Below are positions 43,960-52,709 of a stretch of 64,000 bases of DNA, piece after piece; the stretch's first letter is position 1, and each line of letters starts with the position of its first letter. The stretch is from GCA-2748575 sp965222725 (GTDB taxonomy: Bacteria > Pseudomonadota > Gammaproteobacteria > Pseudomonadales > Ketobacteraceae). The position numbers and the translations under genes are program-made. The DNA lies in the NCBI GenBank assembly GCA_965222725.1, contig OZ244969.1, positions 6,262,001 to 6,326,000 on the forward strand, read 5' to 3'. Below the pieces are notes generated by a model, which ran no database searches, had not been told where the DNA came from, and saw only the letters and a program-made list of their open reading frames with translations.

Positions 43960-43981
43960 AAATAATAACAATTATCATTTA
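43960..43981 (-). promoter_or_regulatory. Fur box and promoter of hmuUV
   Basis: AAATAATAACAATTATCATTTA, on the minus strand close to GATAATGATAATCATTATC. On the minus strand a TTGAAT -35-like box is partly covered by it. Iron-bound Fur would shut off the heme-import genes, as is usual for this family. Confidence 0.75.
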
Positions 43982-44141
43982 CTATTCAACCCCTGTTTTC
44001 ACTTTTTCTGATTTTTTTCTTCGATTGGCTACCCAACCGGCATTTTCCACCTCGGAAACAGCAATCTATACATCCAGTTTACTTTATGGAACGGGCCCGC
44101 TATTCTGATTTGCTCGTTAAGACATCAACACAGGAAGCAGT

Positions 44142-44477
44142 ATGACGGTTCTATTTGATGTAAACGCCATCGCAGAAGGCAGCGCCAAAGGCCTTCAGAT
44201 CAACAACCACCAGCTGGTGGCCGTGAAAAAAGATGGCAATATCTACGTTTACGTTAATTCCTGCCCCCATATCGGCATTACTCTGGAATTTCAGCCGGAT
44301 CAGTTTCTGGATCTGGACAACCGCTTTATCCAGTGCGCCAACCATGGCGCCCTGTTTGAAATAGACACCGGCGACTGCATTGCCGGCCCCTGCACCGGCC
44401 AGGCTCTGAAACCGGTGGTGGTGGAAGTCAGAGATAATCAGGTGGTTATCACCGGGGACATCCCCCCGCCTTTCTGA
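44142..44477 (+). CDS. Rieske [2Fe-2S] protein, small ferredoxin type
   Basis: A 111-residue protein made of one Rieske domain. Cluster ligands are seen in CPHIG (Cys, His) and CANHGALF (Cys, His), spaced as in the small Rieske electron-transfer or nitrite-reductase-small-subunit-like proteins. No signal peptide; cytosolic. The redox partner is unknown. It is followed 23 bases later by a methyltransferase gene on the same strand, probably in one transcript. Confidence 0.92.
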   Translation: MTVLFDVNAIAEGSAKGLQINNHQLVAVKKDGNIYVYVNSCPHIGITLEFQPDQFLDLDNRFIQCANHGALFEIDTGDCIAGPCTGQALKPVVVEVRDNQVVITGDIPPPF

Positions 44478-44500
44478 TCAACATGGAATAGAGAACAGCA

Positions 44501-45337
44501 ATGGATACATCCAGCATCAGTTTTACAGCTTTGTACACCGGACAGGTATGGTATGAAAACGGTTTGTCGGCTCCTTTTTTCACCTCAAACAAGGGGCGTC
44601 TGATGTACCTGGGGCTGCAGCCGGCAGAAAAACTGGCGGAATGGACCCTGGGCACCAACCTGCATCATTTGCTGCTGCAACGGCACCATATTATGGATTA
44701 CCGCCTGCACCAGTTAATCGCCAAAGGTGCCACACAGGTGCTGGAAATTGCCTGCGGCATGTCACCCCGGGGCCATGACTTTACCCGCCGCTACCCGGAG
44801 CTGAATTATATTGAAGCCGACCTGCCGGACATGGCACGGCAAAAACAGAAACTGCTGGAAGAAGAGCAGGCTTTCGGCCCTAACCACAAGGTGATTGCCT
44901 GCAATATTCTGGAAAGCGGTGCACCCCAGGGACTGGACCATATTCTGCAAAACGAACTGGATCCCACCCGGCCCACCATTGTGATTACCGAAGGACTGAT
45001 CAACTACTTTTCCCGCGATGCCATTACGCCTTTCTGGAAAACCCTGGCGGAACAGGGCAAGCAGTTTCCCGGCCTCTGGTATCTGGCGGACTGTTATCCG
45101 TTGTCGCGCAAAAACCCGCTGTTTAAAGTCATCAACCCCATGATGAAAACCCTGGGCACGCTGACCCGGGCAGAAGTAAACCCCTTGTTTGAATCGGAGC
45201 AGGAATTGCAGCAGCATTTTCGCGACTGCGGCTTTGCGCAGATTGTGGTGCACAAGCCGGAAGAGTTTTACGATCGCCTCAGCATTCCCAACAGCCGCGG
45301 CAAAACCTTTACCCGCGTGCTGGAAGCCAAAGTCTGA
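44501..45337 (+). CDS. Leucine-carboxyl-methyltransferase-like (PPM1/LCM) SAM methyltransferase
   Basis: A 278-residue cytosolic methyltransferase. SAM-binding residues lie in VLEIACGMSPRGHDFTRRYP and IEADLPDMARQKQ; IVITEGLINYF is the conserved post-strand-4 motif of the LCM family. Bacterial members make polyketide- or small-molecule methyl esters or ethers; here the substrate is unknown. It is probably co-transcribed with the Rieske gene and converges on the MMPL transporter gene. Confidence 0.88.
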   Translation: MDTSSISFTALYTGQVWYENGLSAPFFTSNKGRLMYLGLQPAEKLAEWTLGTNLHHLLLQRHHIMDYRLHQLIAKGATQVLEIACGMSPRGHDFTRRYPELNYIEADLPDMARQKQKLLEEEQAFGPNHKVIACNILESGAPQGLDHILQNELDPTRPTIVITEGLINYFSRDAITPFWKTLAEQGKQFPGLWYLADCYPLSRKNPLFKVINPMMKTLGTLTRAEVNPLFESEQELQQHFRDCGFAQIVVHKPEEFYDRLSIPNSRGKTFTRVLEAKV

Positions 45338-45363
45338 GCAACAACGCCTGAGGAACAAGGCTG

Positions 45364-47751
45364 TTATGTTTGCTCACTCTCCTTTTCATTATGGCGGTGA
45401 GCAAACAACACCATCAGCGCCGGCGCCAGCAAAAAATCTGCCAGCAGTGCCAGCGCCACGGTCAACCCGGTATAAATACCAAAGTTCGTTAAATTGTTCA
45501 TGGCAGAAAACACCATGATGACAAAACCGCTGCACAAGACCAGGGTGGTTACCAGCATGGCCCGCCCTGCAGTGTGCAGCGTGTGAGTAATACTTTCTTC
45601 AATGGTATAGCCCCGGCTCAGATAGCGCCGGAAGTGATGCATAAAGTGCACGGTGTCATCCACACACAGACCAATGGCAATGGAACCGATCAGCATGGTG
45701 AACATGTCCAGCGGCACGCCCATCACCTGCATCAGCCCCATCACCATAATGATGGGCAACAGATTGGGAAACATGCTGAGCAGACCGTAACGCACGCTCT
45801 CCAGCAGCACTATCATGGTGAGCGTAATAATAACAAAAGCGATTATGTAACTTTTTGCCGTGGAATGTATCACCGAGCGCAAAGTGCTACCCAGCAAAGG
45901 CACCAGCCCGGTAATGGTAACCTCGGCCTTATCCCCCACTGCTGCTGAAAATTCCTGCTCCAGATATTCCATAAAAGGCTCATAGAGCAGCGAATCAATC
46001 CAGGGAATGGTCAATGTCACTCTGGACATCTGATACTGACGGTCCACCAGCCGGTACAAGTCATCGGCACCACTGATTTCCAGCAAAAACAGTTCCTGGG
46101 CAATCAGTTCCCGGTTATCGGGAACCCGGTAATAGGTTTCATCGTTGGCATGCAGCGCACGGTTGGTTTCCTTTAACAGATCCGTAATAGAAAGCACCTT
46201 GGCCACTTTAAAATGTTCGTTTTCATAATGAGCCAGTTCATTGCAAAGCCTGTCGATGGCCTGCAGCAATTCCGGATCATAAACGCCGGTTTCCTCCCCG
46301 GTATCCACCAGCACTTCCACCGATATGCTGCCACCCAGTTTACGGTCGATCACTTTCACTGAATCGGTAATGGCCAGATCATCGGGCAGCCATACCAGCG
46401 GGTTATGGGAAAAGTGGAGTTGCGAGGCGCTCCACAGGGAAAGCAGCAAAATCACAACAGAAAAAGACACAACCGTTTTCGGGAAGCGACAGGACACTTT
46501 AATAGCTGCATCAATCAGCCAGTCAATAAACACGGCTTTCCTGGCCGGCTTTTTCTTTTCGGTATCCCCGTGGGGCTTGAGCGGTGTTAACGCCAGCAGC
46601 GCGGGCAACACCAGCACGGTGAACACAAACGCCAGCATCACACCCACGGCGGTAAAAATTCCCATATTGGCCACTGGCAGAATATTAGCCGTGGAAAAGG
46701 AACCCAAACCGATCGCCGTAGTAAGACTGGTAAGAAACATGGCCAGCCCCGCATGCCCCAAGCCATAGGACATGGCGGCCTGCTTGTCTCCATGGGCATC
46801 AAAATGGCGGTAAAACAGCGTCAGAAAGTGAATGGAATCACCAACGCCCACCGCCAGCAGAAACGAAGGCACGATGGCCGTGGGCAATTGAATGGGCTGA
46901 CCAAAAGCCGCCATCAGGCTGATGGTAGAGACCACTGCCAGCATCACGGTCAGCAGCGGTAACACCACGGCGCTCACGCGGCGAAACAACAGGAACAACA
47001 CCAACCCGATAATGGCCACCACCAGTTTTACAAACAACTGCATGTCATTCAGCATGGAGCGTTTCAGCAGGTCCACAATGGTGGGGGAGCCGGCCAGGTG
47101 AATAGTGAGCCCCCGTTTCTGGTGCGCATCAATCACCGCATGCACATGATCCAGCACTTCGGAAATCTGCTTGTCGACCGCACTGCGGCGATCCCCTTCC
47201 GTGGGATGCTCCTCGGTATGCAGGTAACGCAGCCGGATCACGATGGTCGCCATGGACAAATCCGGCGATACAAAAAATCCCTTGTAAAGCGGGTGTGTTT
47301 CAATCAGCGCTTTCAGTTCCGCCAGTTCAGCATCGGTTTCCGGCCAGTCCTCGAACAGATCCTCCACCACCAGCTCATCATCCACTCCGTATACGTGCCG
47401 TGCAGTGAGAATGGATTCCACCGAATCAGTGTGGGGAACCTCCTTGTCCAGTTGCTGGTAAAGGGCGTCAAACTTTTTAAAAAATGCCTGGCTGAACTCA
47501 GGCATATCCACCCCCACCACCAGTAATTCATCGCGGCCGAAAAAATCCCTGAATTCGTTGTATTCAATGATGGACGGATGGTTCGGGCTGAGGAAGCCTT
47601 CGGTGGAGGTGTCAAAATAGACTTTGGTCAGCTGGGTGGCAACGGCGCCCACCACCGCAAATACCGCCAGCAGATACCAGACAGGATGCCGGTATATGGA
47701 AGCTGCCAGGGATTCAAATCCTGCTTCAATCCGGTCTTTCCATGCACTCAT
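45364..47751 (-). CDS. MMPL/RND family transporter
   Basis: A 795-residue inner-membrane protein with 12 helices in two halves, each half starting with one helix, a large periplasmic loop and five more helices. SSD-like helices carry FLLAVGVGDSIHFLTLFYRH in the first half and GSIAIGLCVDDTVHFMHHFRR in the second, the latter with the proton-relay Asp pair. MMPL/HpnN-type proteins move lipids, hopanoids or fatty acyl compounds. No adaptor or outer-membrane partner is adjacent. Convergent with the methyltransferase gene. Confidence 0.92.
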   Translation of the reverse strand: MSAWKDRIEAGFESLAASIYRHPVWYLLAVFAVVGAVATQLTKVYFDTSTEGFLSPNHPSIIEYNEFRDFFGRDELLVVGVDMPEFSQAFFKKFDALYQQLDKEVPHTDSVESILTARHVYGVDDELVVEDLFEDWPETDAELAELKALIETHPLYKGFFVSPDLSMATIVIRLRYLHTEEHPTEGDRRSAVDKQISEVLDHVHAVIDAHQKRGLTIHLAGSPTIVDLLKRSMLNDMQLFVKLVVAIIGLVLFLLFRRVSAVVLPLLTVMLAVVSTISLMAAFGQPIQLPTAIVPSFLLAVGVGDSIHFLTLFYRHFDAHGDKQAAMSYGLGHAGLAMFLTSLTTAIGLGSFSTANILPVANMGIFTAVGVMLAFVFTVLVLPALLALTPLKPHGDTEKKKPARKAVFIDWLIDAAIKVSCRFPKTVVSFSVVILLLSLWSASQLHFSHNPLVWLPDDLAITDSVKVIDRKLGGSISVEVLVDTGEETGVYDPELLQAIDRLCNELAHYENEHFKVAKVLSITDLLKETNRALHANDETYYRVPDNRELIAQELFLLEISGADDLYRLVDRQYQMSRVTLTIPWIDSLLYEPFMEYLEQEFSAAVGDKAEVTITGLVPLLGSTLRSVIHSTAKSYIIAFVIITLTMIVLLESVRYGLLSMFPNLLPIIMVMGLMQVMGVPLDMFTMLIGSIAIGLCVDDTVHFMHHFRRYLSRGYTIEESITHTLHTAGRAMLVTTLVLCSGFVIMVFSAMNNLTNFGIYTGLTVALALLADFLLAPALMVLFAHRHNEKESEQT

Positions 47752-47991
47752 GCGTTAGCGCTCACGTTAAAACACCCCCAAAGTCAGCCCGCTCAGGATC
47801 ATCCCTGCGATTGAAAATAAGACTCAACAGACACAGAAGAATAAACTGATAAATAAAAGGTACAACAGATCTGCGGGTTTCGCGAAATGTCGGCCCCTCG
47901 ATAGACCCTCTATCCTGGATCACGTTATAATCCGCCCCTTGTGCAAATCCACGAATGTTCAGTTTCACCAATCATGAGGTAGTTTCACTCC
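47752..47991. other. Divergent region of the MMPL gene and proA
   Basis: Contains the proA promoter at 47902-47931 and a perfect 6-bp dyad GATAGA-CCC-TCTATC at 47900-47914 overlapping its -35. No gene is seen. Confidence 0.5.
47902..47931 (+). promoter_or_regulatory. Probable sigma-70 promoter of proA
   Basis: TAGACC (47902-47907), an 18-base spacer and a perfect TATAAT (47926-47931). The -35 matches four of six consensus bases. It lies 61 bases before the proA ATG, with a small dyad over the -35. Confidence 0.6.
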
Positions 47992-49248
47992 ATGGATGTC
48001 AAAGCTTACATGGCAGAAGTAGGCCGGAAAGCTCGGGAAGCCTCCCACCAGATGGGCAAGGCCAGCGCTGGCGCGAAAAACACCGCCCTGCTGGCCATGG
48101 CTGAAGCCATCGAGGCCAGCCGGGAAACCCTGATCGCAGAAAACCGGAAAGATCTGGAAAACGGCCGGGCCAATGGCCTGGACGCCGCCCTGCTGGATCG
48201 CCTGGAACTGACACAAGCTCGTATCGACACCATGATCGAAGGGCTGCAGCAGGTGGCTGCCCTGCCCGATCCCGTGGGCGAAATTACCGATCTTAACTAC
48301 CGCCCCAGCGGCATTCAGGTGGGCAAGATGCGGGTCCCCATTGGTGTGATCGGCATTATTTACGAATCCCGCCCCAATGTGACCGTAGAAGCCGCCAGCC
48401 TGTGCCTTAAATCCGGCAACGCCACTGTATTGCGCGGCGGCTCCGAAGCCATCCATTCCAATCAGGCCATTGCAAAATGCATTAACACCGGGCTGAGCAA
48501 GGCCGGCCTGCCGGAAAGCGCCGTGCAGGTGATAGAAACCACCGACCGTGCCGCCGTGGGCGAACTCATTACCATGCCGGAATACGTGGATGTGATTGTA
48601 CCGCGAGGCGGCAAGGGCCTGATCGAGCGCATCAGCAACGATGCCAAAGTCCCGGTGATCAAACACCTGGACGGCATCTGTCATGTGTATATCGACGGCG
48701 AGGCGGACCTGGAAAAAGCCGTGAACATTGCGGTGAACGCCAAAACCCAGCGCTACGGCACCTGCAATACCATGGAAACCCTGCTGATTGCCGAAAGCAT
48801 CGCCGATCAGTTACTGCCCCTGCTGGCAGAACAGTATCAGGCCAAAGGGGTGGAACTGCGTGGCTGTGAAAAAACCTGCGCCAGATTGGCATCCGCTGTG
48901 GCCGCCACCGAAGAAGACTGGGGCACCGAATACCTGGCACCCATTCTTTCCATCCGGATTGTGAGCGGTATCGACGAAGCCATCGCCCATATCACCCGCT
49001 ACAGTTCGGCCCATACCGAATCCATTATCACTGAAAACTACACCCTGGCCCGCCGCTTTCTGCGGGAGGTGGATTCCAGCTCGGTGATGGTAAACGCCTC
49101 CACCCGGTTTGCCGACGGTTTTGAATATGGCCTGGGGGCCGAGATCGGTATTTCCACAGACAAATTGCATGCCCGCGGCCCGGTGGGCCTTGAGGGACTG
49201 ACCACCCAGAAATTTATTGTGCTCGGCGATGGCCAGATCCGCAGCTGA
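47992..49248 (+). CDS. proA: Gamma-glutamyl phosphate reductase
   Basis: A 418-residue cytosolic enzyme that reduces gamma-glutamyl phosphate with NADPH in proline synthesis. It has the aldehyde-dehydrogenase fold with the catalytic Cys258 in RYGTCNTMETLL, RVPIGVIGIIYESRPNVT near the N-terminal third and the C-terminal HARGPVGLEGLTTQK signature. Its 3' end overlaps nadD by 20 bases. proB is not in the window. Confidence 0.97.
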   Translation: MDVKAYMAEVGRKAREASHQMGKASAGAKNTALLAMAEAIEASRETLIAENRKDLENGRANGLDAALLDRLELTQARIDTMIEGLQQVAALPDPVGEITDLNYRPSGIQVGKMRVPIGVIGIIYESRPNVTVEAASLCLKSGNATVLRGGSEAIHSNQAIAKCINTGLSKAGLPESAVQVIETTDRAAVGELITMPEYVDVIVPRGGKGLIERISNDAKVPVIKHLDGICHVYIDGEADLEKAVNIAVNAKTQRYGTCNTMETLLIAESIADQLLPLLAEQYQAKGVELRGCEKTCARLASAVAATEEDWGTEYLAPILSIRIVSGIDEAIAHITRYSSAHTESIITENYTLARRFLREVDSSSVMVNASTRFADGFEYGLGAEIGISTDKLHARGPVGLEGLTTQKFIVLGDGQIRS

Positions 49249-49933
49249 TCCTGCCGCGGCAGATCTCGCCAAAGGTGTCGGCATTCTGGGCGGCACCTTT
49301 GATCCCATCCACATAGGCCATCTCCGGCTGGGTTGGGAAGCCCGTACCCAGCTGAATCTGCAGGAAGTCCGTTTTATTCCCTGTCATATTCCCCCACACC
49401 GGGACACACCCAGCAGCGAAAGCCAGGACCGCCTGGCCATGACCCGGCTGGCCTGTGAAGCGGTACCGGGCTTTACCGTGGATGACTGGGAAATCAATCG
49501 CAACGAGCCTTCCTATTCCGTGGAAACCCTGAGCCATATCCGTGGCCAGATCGGAGAGGACACCCCCCTGGTGTTTATTATGGGGATGGATGCCTTCCGC
49601 CAGTTTTCTCACTGGCATGAGTGGCACCAGATGCTGAACCTGGCGCATCTGTGGGTGGCCCACCGGCCCCGCAGCTCCACGCCGGGCAAAGAATCAGAAG
49701 AATTCGAATTGCTGCAGGCACTGCACGTGGAATCACCGAAAGACCTGCTCAAGGAACCGGCCGGCTCCATCCATGTGTACAACACCACGGCGCTGGATAT
49801 TTCGGCCACACAGCTGCGCCGGGACATAGAGCGGGGGCAGGATCCCCGTTTTCTGGTGCCGGACAGCGTCTGGCACTATATTCGTGAGCACGGGCTTTAC
49901 AATGTAGAGCAATCCGGTGATTCACCGGATTGA
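49229..49933 (+). CDS. nadD: Nicotinate-nucleotide adenylyltransferase
   Basis: A 234-residue cytosolic enzyme that adenylates nicotinate mononucleotide for NAD synthesis. Seen: GTFDPIHIGHL, the nucleotidyltransferase TxxxH motif, VFIMGMDAFRQF and the C-terminal ISATQLRRDI motif. The ATG at 49229 is chosen; a TTG at 49217 extends the frame. Its start lies inside proA, so translation is coupled. A palindrome (49911-49931) covers the stop codon. Confidence 0.95.
   Translation: MARSAADPAAADLAKGVGILGGTFDPIHIGHLRLGWEARTQLNLQEVRFIPCHIPPHRDTPSSESQDRLAMTRLACEAVPGFTVDDWEINRNEPSYSVETLSHIRGQIGEDTPLVFIMGMDAFRQFSHWHEWHQMLNLAHLWVAHRPRSSTPGKESEEFELLQALHVESPKDLLKEPAGSIHVYNTTALDISATQLRRDIERGQDPRFLVPDSVWHYIREHGLYNVEQSGDSPD
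49911..49931. repeat. Palindrome at the nadD stop codon
   Basis: AATCCGGTGA, T, TCACCGGATT. It can fold into an 8-bp hairpin in mRNA. No T-run follows, so it more likely modulates readthrough into rsfS or protects the 3' end than terminates fully. Confidence 0.5.
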
Positions 49934-49996
49934 CACTGACAGCAACAACACCGACATCAAACATCCAATTTAAAGCGGAGAAACAACAGATCTGTC

Positions 49997-50347
49997 ATGG
50001 CGCTAACACCTGAAGATATTAAAAACCTGGCCATTAATGCGCTGGAAGAAATGAAAGCCAAGGACGTGGTTTGCCTGGACGTGAAACCCCTTACCAGTAT
50101 GGCGGACTATATGATCGTATGCTCCGGCACCTCCAACCGCCATGTAAAATCCATTGCCAACCAGGTGGTGGAAGACAGCAAGAAAGCCGGCCATATGCCC
50201 GGCGGCGTCGAAGGCGAAAGCGGTTCCGAATGGGTACTGGTGGACCTGACCGACGTTATCGTTCATATCATGCTGCCCGATACCCGTAAATTCTACGATC
50301 TGGAAAAACTGTGGAGCATGTCTCCCGGTGCCAGTGACGAGGCCTGA
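49997..50347 (+). CDS. rsfS: Ribosome silencing factor
   Basis: A 116-residue protein that binds uL14 on the large ribosomal subunit and blocks joining when nutrients run out. The family core is KAKDVVCLDVKPLTSMADYMIVCSGTSNRHVKSIA and EGESGSEWVLVDLTDVIVHIM. Placement between nadD and rlmH is the common gammaproteobacterial order. Confidence 0.96.
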   Translation: MALTPEDIKNLAINALEEMKAKDVVCLDVKPLTSMADYMIVCSGTSNRHVKSIANQVVEDSKKAGHMPGGVEGESGSEWVLVDLTDVIVHIMLPDTRKFYDLEKLWSMSPGASDEA

Positions 50348-50355
50348 TCCTGTCA

Positions 50356-50823
50356 ATGCGCGTTCGCCTGATCACTGTGGGCACCAAAATGCCCGACTGG
50401 GTTACCACCGGTTTTAACGAATACCAGAAACGCCTGAATCAGGATGTGCAGCTGGAACTGGTGGAAATCCCAGCCGGCAAACGGGGAAAAAACGCCGATG
50501 TTAACCGCATAGTGGCAAAAGAAGGCGAACAGATTCTCAACCTGCTGAACCCCCAGGAACATATCATTGCCCTGGATGTCAAAGGCAAGCGTTTCACCAC
50601 GGAAAAGCTGTCGGCACGCCTCAACGAACTGATGCACAACGGCCAGTCCGTTGCCCTGCTGGTGGGCGGTCCCGAGGGCCTGGCAGCGGAATGCCGCAAC
50701 CGGGCCAGTGAAAAGTGGTCTTTGTCAGACCTTACCCTGCCCCACCCTCTGGTTAGAATTGTGATCGCCGAACAACTGTATCGCGCCTGGTCACTCCTGA
50801 AAGGTCACCCTTACCACCGCTGA
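50356..50823 (+). CDS. rlmH: 23S rRNA (pseudouridine-1915-N3) methyltransferase
   Basis: A 155-residue SPOUT-fold enzyme that methylates pseudouridine 1915 in helix 69. The knot motifs LLVGGPEGL and LSDLTLPHPLVRIVIAEQLYRAWSLLKGHPYHR are complete. It starts 8 bases after rsfS and ends two bases before mrdA, within one operon. Confidence 0.97.
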   Translation: MRVRLITVGTKMPDWVTTGFNEYQKRLNQDVQLELVEIPAGKRGKNADVNRIVAKEGEQILNLLNPQEHIIALDVKGKRFTTEKLSARLNELMHNGQSVALLVGGPEGLAAECRNRASEKWSLSDLTLPHPLVRIVIAEQLYRAWSLLKGHPYHR

Positions 50824-50825
50824 CT

Positions 50826-52709
50826 ATGGCAAAACCCGCAACCTTAAAAGATCACCTTCGCGAAGGCCGCGTTTTCAACAAGCGGGCGCTGCTGGCCTTT
50901 GCCATGGTCATGCTGATGAGCTTTGTGCTGGTGGGTCGCATGCTGTACCTGCAGGTGGTGCAGTACGACACCTATGTTACCCAGTCCGATCAGAACCGCG
51001 TCAGTGTGGAACCGATTGCGCCGACACGGGGCCTGATTTTCGATCGTAACGGCAACCTGCTGGCAGACAATCAGCCCACCTATTCCGTCAGTATTCTCAA
51101 GGAACGGACACCGGATATTGATGAAGCCATCGAAAAGATCTCCCGCATTATTCCCATCAGCGACACCGATCCCGAGCGCTTTCACAAACGCCTGAGCCAG
51201 CGACGCCGGCCATTTACACCGGTGGCCCTGCGCTACCGGCTCAGCGAAGAGGAAATCGCCAAAATCGCGGTTCATCAGCATGAACTGCCCGGCGTGGAAA
51301 TCGAAGCCAACCTGGTACGCAGTTACCCCTATGCCGACCTGCTGGCCCACACCATCGGCTATGTGGGCCGCATAAATGAACAGGAGCTGCAGTCAGTGGA
51401 TGCCACCAACTACAGCGCCACCGAGCATATCGGTAAAACCGCCGTAGAACGTTATTACGAAGATGCGCTGCACGGTATTGTGGGTTATCAGACCATCGAA
51501 ACCGACGCCCGCGGTCGCATCACCCGGGTACTGGAACGCACCGATCCCACCCCCGGACACAACCTGCATCTGTACCTGGATCTGGAAACCCAGCGTGCCG
51601 CCATCAAGGCTCTGGACGACCGGCGCGGTGCGGTGGTGGCCATTGACCCGGAAACCGGCGGAGTGCTGGCCTTTGCCAGCATGCCCGCGTTTGACCCCAA
51701 TCTGTTTGTTACCGGTATCGACTTTAAAACCTTTAACGAGCTGAACACCTCCCGCGCCCGCCCGCTTTTCAACCGCGCCATTCAGGGCCAGTATCCTCCG
51801 GGTTCCACCATAAAGCCTATTGTCGGACTGGGGGGTATAGACGGCGACTTCACGACCTGGGATTACACCATTTACGATCCGGGCTGGTACAAACTGGAAA
51901 ACGATACCCGCTTTTACCGGGACTGGAAAAAATACGGCCACGGCATGGTGGATCTGGAAAAGGCCATCATGCGCTCCTGTGATACCTACTTTTACGAGCT
52001 GGCCCACAATATGGGTATCGATGCCATTCACGACTTTATGAAGCCTTTCGGTTTTGGCGAAAAAACCGGACTGGATATTGTCAGCGAACGTTCCGGTCTG
52101 CTGCCGTCCCGCTTCTGGAAAAAGGCCATGAAAAACCAGCCCTGGTACCCCGGGGAAACCCTGATCACCGGAATCGGCCAGGGCTACATGCTGACCACCC
52201 CCCTGCAACTGGCCATGGCCACCGCCACCCTGGCCACCCGGGGCCGGGTGGTGCACCCCAAAATGGTCCAGTACATCGACAAGGGTGGCCTGAAGGTGCC
52301 CGATAACCTGGATGAAAAACCGGAAACCATTACCATTAAAGATCCGCAAAACTGGGAACGGGTCATCGAAGCCATGCGCAAGGTGGTACACCACCCCCGG
52401 GGTACAGCCACCCTGCTGGCCAAGGATCTGGAAGGCTACGATATTGCCGGCAAAACCGGTACCGCCCAGGTGCTGGGCATCGCCCAGGACGAAGAATACG
52501 ATGAAGAAAAAATTTCCAAATGGCATCGCGACCACGCCCTGTTCGTGGGCTTTGCTCCGGTACAGAATCCCCGGATCGCAGTCGCCGCCATTGTCGAGAA
52601 CGGTGGCAGCGGCGGCTCCACTGCAGGCCCTGTGGTGCGTGCGGTGATGGACGCCTATCTGAACCCCTTGCGCAATCAGCCCGACCCTGAAACGGAGCCG
52701 CAGCCATGA
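50826..52709 (+). CDS. mrdA: Penicillin-binding protein 2 (elongasome transpeptidase)
   Basis: A 627-residue inner-membrane protein that cross-links peptidoglycan during cell elongation with RodA. One membrane helix near residues 18-40, a pedestal domain, then the transpeptidase with STIK (Ser327, Lys330; E. coli Ser330), SCD in MRSCDTYFYE and KTGTAQV. The stop overlaps the mrdB start as ATGA (52706-52709). Confidence 0.97.
   Translation: MAKPATLKDHLREGRVFNKRALLAFAMVMLMSFVLVGRMLYLQVVQYDTYVTQSDQNRVSVEPIAPTRGLIFDRNGNLLADNQPTYSVSILKERTPDIDEAIEKISRIIPISDTDPERFHKRLSQRRRPFTPVALRYRLSEEEIAKIAVHQHELPGVEIEANLVRSYPYADLLAHTIGYVGRINEQELQSVDATNYSATEHIGKTAVERYYEDALHGIVGYQTIETDARGRITRVLERTDPTPGHNLHLYLDLETQRAAIKALDDRRGAVVAIDPETGGVLAFASMPAFDPNLFVTGIDFKTFNELNTSRARPLFNRAIQGQYPPGSTIKPIVGLGGIDGDFTTWDYTIYDPGWYKLENDTRFYRDWKKYGHGMVDLEKAIMRSCDTYFYELAHNMGIDAIHDFMKPFGFGEKTGLDIVSERSGLLPSRFWKKAMKNQPWYPGETLITGIGQGYMLTTPLQLAMATATLATRGRVVHPKMVQYIDKGGLKVPDNLDEKPETITIKDPQNWERVIEAMRKVVHHPRGTATLLAKDLEGYDIAGKTGTAQVLGIAQDEEYDEEKISKWHRDHALFVGFAPVQNPRIAVAAIVENGGSGGSTAGPVVRAVMDAYLNPLRNQPDPETEPQP

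Larger units (their letters stand above)
43750..44141. other. Leader of hmuUV and upstream region of the Rieske gene
   Basis: No gene is convincing in these 392 bases; no hemP-like small ORF is seen on the minus strand. It holds the Fur box (43960-43981), two 17-base direct repeats (43851-43867 and 43873-43889), an inverted repeat pairing 43884-43893 with 43945-43954, and a minus-strand TATAAT at about 43797-43802. The purine-rich right part of the repeat region is unusual. Confidence 0.6.

Noticed and set aside
51393..52535. 380-codon minus-strand frame
   Set aside because: Shadow of mrdA, whose motifs and neighbours are unmistakable.
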